Origin: Sulfurimonas aquatica
Lineage (GTDB): Bacteria > Campylobacterota > Campylobacteria > Campylobacterales > Sulfurimonadaceae
DNA: 64,000 nucleotides
Reading direction: 5' to 3'
Assembly: GCF_017357825.1 (NCBI RefSeq)
Contig: NZ_CP046072.1
Span: 2,232,001 to 2,296,000, forward strand
Part shown: piece after piece, positions 46,582 to 55,807 of the stretch
Position numbering within the stretch: the first letter of the stretch is position 1
How the letters are laid out: the number at the start of each line of letters is the position of its first letter
Notes under the pieces: model-generated
Told to the model about the DNA's origin: nothing
Databases searched by the model: none
What the model saw: only the letters and a program-made list of their open reading frames with translations
Made by a program: the position numbers and the translations under genes

Positions 46582-47196
46582 TTACTGCTTAGCACCATTA
46601 AGAAAAATATCCAATGTTTTATCAACAATCTGTTCAGATGAGCATTGACCAGAAAAATGACTAACAATAAAGCCATCTGAAAGTTTTTTAAAAAGAATTG
46701 CTAAATGTTCATGATTCGTGTTTTCATAAGGAAGAAGAAGACGAAGCTGCCTAGTTAGATACTGATATATTTCATCAACAACTTTATGATTTAAAATTTC
46801 CAACTTATGAAAAAAATAAGAGTCATTTGTAGTCGTTGGCTCATTGGTAATGTATTTTGCATATTTATATTCCAAATAAACCCTTAGGTTTTCAAGTGGA
46901 TCACTTCCCTCATTCTCTTTTAGATTTCCAAGAAATATTTCCAGTTTTAAAACTAGGTATTGGACATATAGCTTTTCTTTTGAGTCGAACAGATTATAAA
47001 TTGTTCCTACTGATGTCTCAAGTTCTTTTGCTAAATCAGATATTTTAAATTCCTTATATCCTACTTCATCAAAATAACGAGCTGCAGCATTAAGATAGAG
47101 CTCTTTTTTTACACGGCTTAGCTCTTCATTGATTACTTGTTTCAAATCTTTTCCTATATTTTTTAAAATAATATCGAAAATATCATCTATTTTCAA
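46582..47196 (-). CDS. TetR/AcrR-family transcriptional regulator
   Basis: The 204-residue protein has the TetR helix-turn-helix at about 33-75 (AAARYFDEVGYKEFKISDLAKELETSVGTIYNLFDSKEKLY). It is preceded by an unusual N-terminal extension of about 30 residues and followed by a helical ligand domain. The start appears to be TTG without a clear ribosome site, so the true start is uncertain. It is divergent from the SulP gene and the shared 100-bp region has a palindrome, so it probably controls itself and SulP, perhaps also porGDAB. Confidence 0.85.
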   Translation of the reverse strand: MKIDDIFDIILKNIGKDLKQVINEELSRVKKELYLNAAARYFDEVGYKEFKISDLAKELETSVGTIYNLFDSKEKLYVQYLVLKLEIFLGNLKENEGSDPLENLRVYLEYKYAKYITNEPTTTNDSYFFHKLEILNHKVVDEIYQYLTRQLRLLLPYENTNHEHLAILFKKLSDGFIVSHFSGQCSSEQIVDKTLDIFLNGAKQ

Positions 47197-47220
47197 TTAA
47201 ATAAAATCATATATATATAA

Positions 47221-47235
47221 TTGAACTTAATTCAA
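47221..47235. promoter_or_regulatory. Palindrome in the TetR-SulP intergenic region
   Basis: TTGAA-N5-TTCAA (TTGAACTTAATTCAA) stands between the divergent start codons and is a likely TetR operator. It lies 24 bases before the regulator start and 62 before the SulP start. Confidence 0.45.
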
Positions 47236-47296
47236 TATTAAGAACTTGCACACTATACTGTCGAAATTAAAAAATCTTAGAAGGATAAATTTACTG

Positions 47297-48982
47297 ATGT
47301 TCCAATTATTTAAAGATTCACTCGAACCTAAACTGATAACTTTATGGCGGCTTCAAGGATATTCAAAATCAGATTTTTATGCAGATTTAGTCGCCGGACT
47401 TGTGGTTGCTATCGTGGCACTTCCACTTGCTATGGCTATTGCTATAGCATCTAACCTCCCACCGGAAAGAGGTCTATTTACGGCAATTGTTGCCGGTTTT
47501 ATTATATCTGCACATGGAGGTAGCCGTTATCAAATAGGAGGGCCAACAGCTGCATTTGTAGTAACAGTGTCAATGGTTGCTATGGAACATGGATATGAAG
47601 GTTTAGTCCTCGCTACTATGATGGCTGGGATTATATTGATGATTATGTCATTTGTTCATGCAGGAGAGTTAATCAAGTTTATTCCTTATCCTGTTGTTAT
47701 TGGATTTACTTCAGGAATTGCACTTCTCATTGCCTTTTCTCAAGTACGAGACTTTTTTGGTCTTAAAGTAGAGAGTGTACCACCAGACTTTATCCATAAG
47801 TTTATGCTTTATATTTCTCATTTAGACGATATGAACATTTATGCAGTTATCGTCTCTCTTGTCTCAGTTGGCATCATCCTCTTTTTTAAACGCTATATTC
47901 CAAAGGTTCCTGGACCAATTGTAGTAGTTGTTTTTGCAGGAGTTGCAGTCTGGATGTTTAATCTACCTATTGAAACCATAGAGAGTCGGTTTGGTCCTAT
48001 TCCATCTATGCTTCCCTCACCTACATGGCCAGATATATCCTTTGAAAAATTACGTCAATTAATGCCTGATGCAATTACGATTGCAATCCTTGCTGCAATT
48101 GAATCACTTCTCTCAGCTGTAGTTGCAGATGGCATGACAGGAACTCATCACAAATCAAATGCTGAGTTGTTTGGGCAAGGCATAGCAAATATTGCTTCTG
48201 GTTTTTTTGGAGGGCTTCCAGCTACGGGTGCGATTGCAAGAACTGCTACAAACATTAAAGCAGGTGCACGCACACCTGTGGCAGGGATTATGCATGCTTT
48301 TTGGCTTTTTGTATTTATGTTGTTTCTAACGCCATTAATTATAAAAATTCCCCTTGCTGCGTTAGCTGCTATCTTGATAGTTGTAGCATGGAATATGTCT
48401 GAAGTTAAGCATATTAAAGAGATTATGAAAGCACCAAGAAGCGACCGTATTATTTTAATCGTTACATTTATCTTAACCATACTAGTCGATCTAAATTTTG
48501 CTATTCAAACAGGTATTGCATTAGCTTCAATCCTCTTTATCGACTCTATGATGAAAACAACGAAAATTCGTATATTTGAGAATGAAGAAGATCCAGACTC
48601 AATCGATCGTAAAACTCTTCCTCAAGATGTCGAAGTGTATGAAATTCAGGGTCCGCTATTTTTTGGTATTGCTGAAAAGCTTATAGATGTCCTAAATCTG
48701 TTTGAGCATCCTCCTATAGTCTTTATATTAAGAATGAGATATGTTCCATATATCGATGCAGCAGGACTTCATGCACTTGAAATTTTACATGAACGTCTTA
48801 CAAAACAGCAGACAGTTCTCATACTTTCTGGTGTAGGTCCAGAAGTTCAGTCTCACATTGTAAAAGCATCATTAAACAGACTTATCGGAAATGAAAATAT
48901 TGTTGATCATATCAGCAAGGCATTAACAAGAGCCTCTCAAATTACAGATAAAACTCAAACATATAATAAAGGAGGTGTTTAA
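47297..48982 (+). CDS. SulP/SLC26-family anion transporter with STAS domain
   Basis: I start at ATG 47297 (561 residues), preceded by AGAAGGA; an in-frame TTG at 47246 has no ribosome site. The protein has about 10-14 membrane helices with DLVAGLVVAIVALPLAMAIAIAS, the family motif GGSRYQIGGPTAAFVV and ESLLSAVVADGMTGTHHKSN, and a C-terminal STAS domain at about 440-550 (VEVYEIQGPLFFGIA, YIDAAGLHALE). SulP proteins carry sulfate, bicarbonate or other anions. It lies 48 bases before porGDAB and has a TetR gene in front; bicarbonate supply for pyruvate synthesis is an attractive but unproven idea. Confidence 0.9.
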   Translation: MFQLFKDSLEPKLITLWRLQGYSKSDFYADLVAGLVVAIVALPLAMAIAIASNLPPERGLFTAIVAGFIISAHGGSRYQIGGPTAAFVVTVSMVAMEHGYEGLVLATMMAGIILMIMSFVHAGELIKFIPYPVVIGFTSGIALLIAFSQVRDFFGLKVESVPPDFIHKFMLYISHLDDMNIYAVIVSLVSVGIILFFKRYIPKVPGPIVVVVFAGVAVWMFNLPIETIESRFGPIPSMLPSPTWPDISFEKLRQLMPDAITIAILAAIESLLSAVVADGMTGTHHKSNAELFGQGIANIASGFFGGLPATGAIARTATNIKAGARTPVAGIMHAFWLFVFMLFLTPLIIKIPLAALAAILIVVAWNMSEVKHIKEIMKAPRSDRIILIVTFILTILVDLNFAIQTGIALASILFIDSMMKTTKIRIFENEEDPDSIDRKTLPQDVEVYEIQGPLFFGIAEKLIDVLNLFEHPPIVFILRMRYVPYIDAAGLHALEILHERLTKQQTVLILSGVGPEVQSHIVKASLNRLIGNENIVDHISKALTRASQITDKTQTYNKGGV

Positions 48983-49030
48983 TCAAACACTTAATTAAAT
49001 ATCCAAAAGAAATATTAACTAGGAGAGAAT

Positions 49031-49588
49031 ATGCTTGAAATTAGATGGCACAGTCGTGCTGGTCAAGGTGCAGTTACAGGGGCTAAAGGTTTAGCAGATG
49101 TTGTAGCATCTACAGGAAAAGATGTGCAGGCGTTTGCATTTTATGGTTCTGCAAAACGCGGAGCTGCCATGATGGCGTTTAACCGTTTTGATGACAAGGT
49201 GATCTTAAATCATGAGAAGTTCATGCAACCAGATTATATACTTGTTATTGACCCTGCATTGGTCTACTCAATAGATATTACTGAAAATGAGAAAGAGAAT
49301 ACTGTGTACATTATTACTACACATTTAACTACTGAGGAGCTGATTGTATCTCAGCCAAAGCTTGCAGGGAAAAAAGTTTTCACGGTTGATTGTATTAAAA
49401 TCTCTCAAGAAACAATTGGAAAAGCGATACCAAACACACCTATGCTAGGTGCGTTTATGAAAGTCTCAAAAATGTATGAAATTGACTTCTTTCAAAAGAG
49501 CATGTTGAAGGTTCTTAATAAACTTCCTCAAAAAATAATTGATGCCAATATGATAGCTATAGAACGTGCATACAATGAAGTTAAATAA
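49031..49588 (+). CDS. porG: Pyruvate:ferredoxin oxidoreductase gamma subunit
   Basis: The 185-residue subunit begins IRWHSRAGQGAVTGAKGLAD and has FAFYGSAKRGAAMMAFNRFDD, with the length and order of Helicobacter PorG (about 186). It lies at the head of porG-D-A-B. It lacks the longer tail of the gamma subunits of clusters 1 and 2. AGGAGAG gives a strong ribosome site. Confidence 0.92.
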   Translation: MLEIRWHSRAGQGAVTGAKGLADVVASTGKDVQAFAFYGSAKRGAAMMAFNRFDDKVILNHEKFMQPDYILVIDPALVYSIDITENEKENTVYIITTHLTTEELIVSQPKLAGKKVFTVDCIKISQETIGKAIPNTPMLGAFMKVSKMYEIDFFQKSMLKVLNKLPQKIIDANMIAIERAYNEVK

Positions 49589-49597
49589 GGAGATAAA

Positions 49598-49996
49598 ATG
49601 CTAGAAAATGGATGGGATACTTTTGAAATAGGTACGATACTCAGACCTTTTGAAGGAGCAGTAACAGATATTGTAAATACACTACCAGAGCATAGAAACT
49701 ACTCAAAATCAAACTCGTTTAGTATAAGTGTAGCCGATTGGCGTATTGAAAAGCCATTGCTCAATTTAGAGGAGTGTATACATTGTCAATTCTGCTGGAT
49801 TTATTGTCCTGATATGTCAATAATTTCTCGTGAGAAAAAAATGGTTACTATAGATTTTGATCACTGTAAAGGGTGTGGAATTTGTGTTGAAGTTTGTCCA
49901 ACAAATGCGCTTTTAATGTTTCCTGAACAAATGGATGAAGCAGAGGCATTATCGAACTGGCCCCAAGAAGAGAATACAAAAGTAAAGGAAAACTAA
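49598..49996 (+). CDS. porD: Pyruvate:ferredoxin oxidoreductase delta subunit (2x[4Fe-4S])
   Basis: The 132-residue subunit has an N-terminal segment with GWDTFEIGTILRPFEGAV and VADWRIEKP. Two cluster motifs follow, CIHCQFCWIYCP and CKGCGICVEVCP. It is larger than the 75-residue D subunits of clusters 1 and 2. Its stop codon overlaps the porA start codon. Confidence 0.93.
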   Translation: MLENGWDTFEIGTILRPFEGAVTDIVNTLPEHRNYSKSNSFSISVADWRIEKPLLNLEECIHCQFCWIYCPDMSIISREKKMVTIDFDHCKGCGICVEVCPTNALLMFPEQMDEAEALSNWPQEENTKVKEN

Positions 49997-51216
49997 TGGC
50001 AGATATATTTGAACTAAAAGATATTGAAGTATGGGATGGAAATATGGCGGCAAGTCATGCACTTCGTCAAGCACAAGTGGACGTAGTCGCTGCATATCCT
50101 ATTACCCCATCTACTCCAATTGTTGAAAACTATGGAAACTTTATGGCAAACGGCTATGTTGATGGCGAGTATGTAATGGCAGAATCAGAACATGGTGCTA
50201 TGTCATGCTGTATCGGAGCAGCAGCAGCAGGTGGCCGTGTTGCAACTGCTACGAGTTCACAAGGTTTTGCGCTTATGCTTGAGACTCTTTACTCTGCATC
50301 TGGTATGCGACTTCCAATCTTGCTCAATGTTGTAAACCGTGCTATTGCTGCACCTCTGAATGTAAATGGTGACCACTCAGATATGTACATGGGGCGTGAT
50401 AGTGGCTGGATTCAAATAGACTGCTATAACCCACAAGAGGTTTATGATATGAATCTTGTCGCGTTTCACGTAGCGGAAGATCATGATATTCGTCTTCCTG
50501 CAATGGTGCATCAAGATGGCTTTATGACATCGCATACAGCACAGAGAGTAAAAACACTTAGTGATGAGCAGGCATATAATTTTGTTGGCGAGTTCAAACC
50601 TATGAATGATATGCTTGATCTTGACAATCCTGTAACACATGGAGCTCAAACTGAAGAAGATTGGCACTTTGAACACAAAGCACCTCAACATCACGCACTT
50701 ATGAGCGCTGTTTTACCAAAAATTCAAGCAGCGTTTGATGAACTAAAATCACTCACTGGCCGTGAATACAACTTTGTAGAAGAGTACAACATGGATGATG
50801 CTGAGCTTGCTATAGTTTGCATGGGGACATCTGTAGAGACTGCTATAGAAGTCTCAAATGAACTTCGTGAACAAGGTGTTAAAGCAGGTGTAGTTGGCAT
50901 AAGAGTTTTTCGTCCTTTTCCACTTGAGCAAATTGCTGATGCACTTAAAAATACTAAGGCGATTGCTACACTTGATAGATCAAGTCCAAATGGTACAGTG
51001 GGAATGCTCTACAACGAAATCACAGGAGCACTTTTTAACACTAGCACAAACACAGTGGTAAATAACTACATTTATGGTTTAGGTGGACGTGATTTAACAA
51101 AAGTAAATCTTCATACTGTCTATCGTGACCTCGCAAAAAATGCGCAAAATGGAAAGCTTATGACTCCATTACAGCAATTTATAGGTCTTCGTGGACCAAA
51201 ACTTTCGTTTTTTTAA
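49996..51216 (+). CDS. porA: Pyruvate:ferredoxin oxidoreductase alpha subunit
   Basis: The 406-residue subunit has AAYPITPSTPIVENYGNFMANG, TATSSQGFALMLETLYSASGMRLPILL and VVGIRVFRPFPLEQIADAL. The YPITPSTP motif is that of true pyruvate enzymes in Helicobacter and relatives. With the beta subunit it forms the TPP site for reversible acetyl-CoA carboxylation. Confidence 0.94.
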   Translation: MADIFELKDIEVWDGNMAASHALRQAQVDVVAAYPITPSTPIVENYGNFMANGYVDGEYVMAESEHGAMSCCIGAAAAGGRVATATSSQGFALMLETLYSASGMRLPILLNVVNRAIAAPLNVNGDHSDMYMGRDSGWIQIDCYNPQEVYDMNLVAFHVAEDHDIRLPAMVHQDGFMTSHTAQRVKTLSDEQAYNFVGEFKPMNDMLDLDNPVTHGAQTEEDWHFEHKAPQHHALMSAVLPKIQAAFDELKSLTGREYNFVEEYNMDDAELAIVCMGTSVETAIEVSNELREQGVKAGVVGIRVFRPFPLEQIADALKNTKAIATLDRSSPNGTVGMLYNEITGALFNTSTNTVVNNYIYGLGGRDLTKVNLHTVYRDLAKNAQNGKLMTPLQQFIGLRGPKLSFF

Positions 51217-51225
51217 GGATTATAT

Positions 51226-52185
51226 ATGACTCAAATAAAAGCAAAAACAAAAAATCTCAAAAATTTTTCAACATCTACAGAACGTTTTGAGGGTTCAAAC
51301 CTTCTCTGCCCTGGATGTGCTCACTCTATTATAGTTCGTGAAGTCTTAAACGCGACGGACGATAATCTGATTCTCGCGGCTTCAACTGGATGTCTTGAAG
51401 TTTGTACAGCTGTTTATCCGCACACTTCATGGGATGCTTCTTGGATTCATATAGGGTTTGAGAATGGTTCTTCTGCAGTAGCAGGTGCTGAAGCTATGCA
51501 CAAAGCACTTAAAAAGAAAGGTCGTCTCAAGCAACCAGAACGCACACCTAAATTTGTGGCGTTTGGTGGTGATGGGGCAACATATGACATCGGTTTTCAG
51601 TGGATTTCTGGATGTTTTGAACGCGGACACGATATGATGTATGTCTGTTTAGACAACGAAGTTTATGCAAATACTGGAGGACAACGCTCCTCTTCAACTC
51701 CAATCGGTGCATCGGCGACTACATCTCCTGCTGGACGCACGAGCTATGGTGAAAAACGAAACAAAAAAGACATCATGGCAATTATGGCAGCACATGGTGC
51801 ACCCTATGTGGCACAAGTGGCTCCAAACAAATGGAAAGATATGGTTAAAAAAATTCAAACAGGTTTTGCAACTGAGGGTCCAGTATTTATAAACGCCATG
51901 TCCGCATGTACAACAGAATGGAAATTTGCACCTGAAGATACTATTGCCATCTCTGACTTAGCTACAGAATCTTTAGTTTTTCCACTTTATGAGATAATTG
52001 ATGGTACTGAGCTAAACATCACATACCGTCCAAAAAATGTTATTCCTGTTCGTGATTATTTAGGTGCACAAGGGCGTTTTAAACATCTTTTTAGCAAACA
52101 GTACGAATATCTCATAGATGAGTGGCAAAGCCGTGTTGATGCAAAATGGGAATATTTACAACGTCGTGAAGAGGCTCGCGTTTAA
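51226..52185 (+). CDS. porB: Pyruvate:ferredoxin oxidoreductase beta subunit
   Basis: The 319-residue subunit has LLCPGCAHSIIVREV (two cluster Cys), STGCLEVC, GDGATYDIG and LDNEVYANTGGQRSSSTPIG for TPP, and SACTTEWKF with a further Cys. It closes the porGDAB operon. Size and motifs match the Helicobacter enzyme, which uses pyruvate and reduces flavodoxin; in this autotroph it may run towards pyruvate. Confidence 0.94.
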   Translation: MTQIKAKTKNLKNFSTSTERFEGSNLLCPGCAHSIIVREVLNATDDNLILAASTGCLEVCTAVYPHTSWDASWIHIGFENGSSAVAGAEAMHKALKKKGRLKQPERTPKFVAFGGDGATYDIGFQWISGCFERGHDMMYVCLDNEVYANTGGQRSSSTPIGASATTSPAGRTSYGEKRNKKDIMAIMAAHGAPYVAQVAPNKWKDMVKKIQTGFATEGPVFINAMSACTTEWKFAPEDTIAISDLATESLVFPLYEIIDGTELNITYRPKNVIPVRDYLGAQGRFKHLFSKQYEYLIDEWQSRVDAKWEYLQRREEARV

Positions 52186-52324
52186 TAAATAATAAATAGA
52201 AAAGCCATTCACCTTAGTGTTGAGTGGTTCCATTAAACCTGAGTTATATAAGAGAGCACTTTTTTATGTTTGCTTTTTTCTTTAAATATGCTAAAGTAAT
52301 TATTACTTAATTACAAGAGGCCAT

Positions 52325-54142
52325 ATGTTCAAAAGTTTATTGATTTTTATTTTTTTACTCATATGGACACTTATTGCTGAGACAACTCCCTGCATAATTT
52401 TTGTACTTTATATCTTAGGGACAACTACTCTACTTACTATCGCACTCTCTGAAATAAAAATCATCAATAACTATCTCATAGCAGATAGAGTATTCTATAA
52501 CACAGCTTCACTATTTCATATAGTAAAAAGTGTATGGCTTACTTTATTATTATCCTTACTTGTAGCCTTTAGTGCATCAACCATCTTATTATTACAAACT
52601 ATTTACATTGACCAAGCAGTTATACTTATTTTGGGTATGGATGTTATAGTGATATGGCTAATACATAATAGAATAAAAAATAAGCTAAGTCTCACTGTTA
52701 AAGGAGCATTTTTAGATGCTATAGCAAGAAGAATGACTGTGTGGATTAATACTGCACTACTCATTATAGTTTTTGTTACATATCAATTTTATACGACTCC
52801 AACTACAGAAATTCATACTATTGATTGTAATTTTTTAGATTTCTTATCGAGTACCTTAAGGTATAGAGAACTAGTAGAGTGGAAAGTAGTTAGTTTATCA
52901 ATGCAGAATATGGATGACAATTATGCTTTTTATAGTTGGTTATTTTATCTGTTTATGACTCAAGGTATCTTTGCATGGGCGTATTCAAAGTTACTACTGA
53001 GTATAAATATCTCTAAATCTGTTCTAGAAATAGGTAAGAGAGGAGAAACTAAAAACTATTTCCTCATAGGCTTTATAGGTGCTATTGTACTTCTTCTAAT
53101 TTCAACATTGTTTGTCAATCATCTATACGAAAAACATCATATTCAAAAAATGGAGAAACTAGTTAAAAAAGCCTATAGCGAAATTGATACTAGACTTAAT
53201 CAACAATTGAAGTCTAGTGAGCAAAAGATACTCGATGATATAGATACAATTATAGACAAGCAAATAGAGATTGCATTTGTGCCAGTGTATGATGCAATAC
53301 CGGGTTTATCTAATTATTACTACTCATTAAAAGGTGAATATACTAGGATAGCGTTAAAAGGTCATGACCTCTATTGTGAATATAAAAATGCAACACTGCT
53401 TCCCTACTATAATAAATTCTTGCCAACTGGATATAAACTAAAAAAATGCAATGAACAAATGCTCCACAATGAGATACAATCTAGAATAAACAGCCATCTA
53501 TTTGTTCAAAATAATTTTAGCACAAGAATAAGAACTACTTCAGAAATTGTCAATAGCAGTATTATAAGTAATATTAGCAACCTCAGAGGTAGTTTAAAGA
53601 GTACTATGGAGTCCTTTGAGAGTAATGAAAGTATCTCTGAAAATAAACAAATACAGTTGCAACTGCATAATATAAATGCTAAGTTTAATGATATTTTTGA
53701 CTCTTCATCAAGAGACATAGCCAAAAAAAGTCTCAGTGGAGTAGGAACAATAGTACTGAGCACTTCTATTTCTAAAGCAATAATGTCTAAAATGCTTTTA
53801 AAAATAGGTGCTAAAAGTGCTGGCAAGGCAGCGAGTTTCGTGGCGGGTTCAGCGACTGGTTTAACAGTATGTTCTCCCTCTGGTCCATGGGCGTTACTTT
53901 GTGGCGTTATAACTGGAACAGCGAGTTGGATAGGCGTAGACGCGGCTCTAACTGAAATCGATCAGGCCTTTAATGAGGATGATTTTCAACTGAGCGTAAA
54001 AAAAATGATAGACTCAGAAAAGCACACCTTAAAAACTCTAATGAAAGATTCCTATCATCAATGGGTGCTTGATATTTTTAAAAACCTTAATAGAAATTCG
54101 CAAAGCTTACAATCACCTCATAAGCAGTTACAGCAAAAATGA
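52325..54142 (+). CDS. Large membrane protein with coiled coil and Gly-rich hydrophobic C-terminal region
   Basis: The 605-residue protein has about six N-terminal membrane helices (within 1-262), then a long helical, probably coiled region (about 265-490) that would be outside or inside the membrane as one piece. A hydrophobic, Gly/Ala-rich segment follows near 510-565 (KSAGKAASFVAGSATGL, CSPSGPWALLCGVITGTASW, then VDAALTEIDQAF). I recognise no named family. The last segment could insert as a membrane hairpin. The gene overlaps the Nudix gene by four bases, although a common role is not evident. Confidence 0.7.
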   Translation: MFKSLLIFIFLLIWTLIAETTPCIIFVLYILGTTTLLTIALSEIKIINNYLIADRVFYNTASLFHIVKSVWLTLLLSLLVAFSASTILLLQTIYIDQAVILILGMDVIVIWLIHNRIKNKLSLTVKGAFLDAIARRMTVWINTALLIIVFVTYQFYTTPTTEIHTIDCNFLDFLSSTLRYRELVEWKVVSLSMQNMDDNYAFYSWLFYLFMTQGIFAWAYSKLLLSINISKSVLEIGKRGETKNYFLIGFIGAIVLLLISTLFVNHLYEKHHIQKMEKLVKKAYSEIDTRLNQQLKSSEQKILDDIDTIIDKQIEIAFVPVYDAIPGLSNYYYSLKGEYTRIALKGHDLYCEYKNATLLPYYNKFLPTGYKLKKCNEQMLHNEIQSRINSHLFVQNNFSTRIRTTSEIVNSSIISNISNLRGSLKSTMESFESNESISENKQIQLQLHNINAKFNDIFDSSSRDIAKKSLSGVGTIVLSTSISKAIMSKMLLKIGAKSAGKAASFVAGSATGLTVCSPSGPWALLCGVITGTASWIGVDAALTEIDQAFNEDDFQLSVKKMIDSEKHTLKTLMKDSYHQWVLDIFKNLNRNSQSLQSPHKQLQQK

Positions 54143-54555
54143 TTAATCAGCCAAATAAAACAATAAAAGCAGTCGGTGTCATCATTATCAATAAAGATAA
54201 AAAAGTCTTAATAGCTAAAAGAAAGCCAGATAAACCTATGCCTAATAAGTGGGAGTTTCCCGGTGGTAAGCTTGAAGCAAATGAGACACTCAAAGAGTGT
54301 GGAATTCGAGAGATAAAAGAAGAGTTAGATTTAGATATATTAATCGATAAATACATTGGTTTTGAAGATTTGGAATATGCCAATAAAAAATTCCGTTTAC
54401 ATATCTACACCGCTCATAAGGTAGATGAAGAGCAAAAGCTCCACCTGAATGAACATACTGATTCTGCATGGGTAAATATCAATGAGTTAGTTAATTATGA
54501 CTTTCCAGCAATCGACTTGCCCTTTGTCAAAAAAATAGAGAGTATGGCCTTATAA
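54139..54555 (+). CDS. MutT-type Nudix hydrolase
   Basis: The 138-residue protein has a complete Nudix box, GGKLEANETLKECGIREIKEELDL (G-x5-E-x7-REUxEExGU with final G replaced by D), after the entry strand GVIIINKDKKVLIAKRKPDKPMPNKWEFPGG. It is similar to MutT, which removes 8-oxo-dGTP, but Asp in the last position of the box makes other substrates possible. Its ATGA overlaps the stop codon of the previous gene. Confidence 0.88.
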   Translation: MINQPNKTIKAVGVIIINKDKKVLIAKRKPDKPMPNKWEFPGGKLEANETLKECGIREIKEELDLDILIDKYIGFEDLEYANKKFRLHIYTAHKVDEEQKLHLNEHTDSAWVNINELVNYDFPAIDLPFVKKIESMAL

Positions 54556-54561
54556 ATATAA

Positions 54562-54927
54562 TCACTTAACCGTTTTAAAACCTTTATCTAACCAACCCCA
54601 ATTAATGCCGCCATCTAATTCATAAACATTTGCATACTTAAGCTGTAACGCCAGTAATCTACCAACCGCTTTAGTTCTTCTTGCATGAGCGCAAACTAAG
54701 ATAAACGGTTGCTCTTTGTCTGTAACAACCTGGGTGAAGGCTTCTAAAAATGCATCAGCATCATATCCACCCTCTTCATCAAAGAATGTAATCTTATGAC
54801 TTCCCTCAATAACTCCATAATATTCCCACTCATCAGCTCTTCTGATGTCTATTATTTTATATCCTTGCTCCACTTTCTCATTAAATTCATCTGCAGAGAG
54901 AGATATAAAAGGTCCAGTATCCAACAT
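54562..54927 (-). CDS. Single-domain rhodanese-like protein
   Basis: The 121-residue protein has IIDIRRADEWEYYGVIEGSH, the active-site loop CAHARRTKAVGRLLA with the catalytic Cys, and VYELDGGINWGW at the end, as in rhodanese folds. It could transfer sulfane sulfur, apt for a sulfur-oxidising relative, but no sulfur gene is adjacent. No signal peptide is seen. Confidence 0.88.
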   Translation of the reverse strand: MLDTGPFISLSADEFNEKVEQGYKIIDIRRADEWEYYGVIEGSHKITFFDEEGGYDADAFLEAFTQVVTDKEQPFILVCAHARRTKAVGRLLALQLKYANVYELDGGINWGWLDKGFKTVK

Positions 54928-55050
54928 AAATATCCTTTATTTAATTACTGAGCAGATTTTATGTGACTTAGACAAAATATCTCCACTCTTTATGAATATA
55001 ACAGATAAACTAAAGAGTAGTATAAGGGTAAAAAATTTTATAAGTACGAA

Positions 55051-55653
55051 TTATCGTTTCTTCGTTTGATTTGTAATAAACTCTTGTTTGCTTACTTTTC
55101 CATCATTATTTGTATCTATATTAGCGAACTTAGTTTGATTAGCACTATTTCTTAGTAGCTTACCTTGAGATACTTTTTGCTCGATTCTCTTAGCTCTAGC
55201 TTGACTCATCTCATTTTCAGTCAAATATCCATCCCTATTTAGGTCATAACTTTCAAAAATAGGCATATTACGATTCATATCTTGCATCTTACGCCTTTGA
55301 CCTTTTTGTCCCTGTCTTTTATTGGCTCTGTTATTTTGCATCTGCTGATTTTGACCTTCTAGCAGTTCAAGCTTAGTTAACTTGCCATCATTGTCTCTAT
55401 CTAAAGTGTTAAAGTCGGGAGCATTTTCAGCATTTCTCATGGGCATATTCTGACTTGCTTTGTTAGACATCCTAGTAGCTCTGGTATCATAAAACTCACT
55501 TTCACTTACTGAACCATCTTTATTTATGTCGTATGATGTAAATGGGATAGGACCTCTATCTGGTAAATCTTCTGCCATTGCAACAGCTGATATTACAGAC
55601 AAAGAGCTAGCAACTACTAAACTTAATTTTATTATTTGTAATAAATTACTCAT
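55051..55653 (-). CDS. Exported EF-hand protein
   Basis: With start at ATG 55653 (GGAGG and GAGG upstream) the protein has 200 residues and a signal peptide (IIKLSLVVASSLSVISAVAMA). Upstream in-frame Met codons would put it behind a non-signal segment. Four EF-hand loops follow: DINKDGSVSESE, DRDNDGKLTKLE, DLNRDGYLTENE and DTNNDGKVSKQE, in two pairs separated by a Gln/Asn/Arg-rich linker. It would bind Ca2+ in the periplasm. Function beyond that is unknown. Confidence 0.85.
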   Translation of the reverse strand: MSNLLQIIKLSLVVASSLSVISAVAMAEDLPDRGPIPFTSYDINKDGSVSESEFYDTRATRMSNKASQNMPMRNAENAPDFNTLDRDNDGKLTKLELLEGQNQQMQNNRANKRQGQKGQRRKMQDMNRNMPIFESYDLNRDGYLTENEMSQARAKRIEQKVSQGKLLRNSANQTKFANIDTNNDGKVSKQEFITNQTKKR

Positions 55654-55807
55654 AACCTCATCCTCCATTTTGTATATACCAAAGTATACTCCCTCTATAC
55701 TTAATTTTATTTTCTGCACAGAAATTTTGCTTTTTCAAAACCTGATAAAACTTAGGTGTCATACTTCTTAAGACCTAAAATAAAAGTATTAAGGTAGAAT
55801 AATAACA

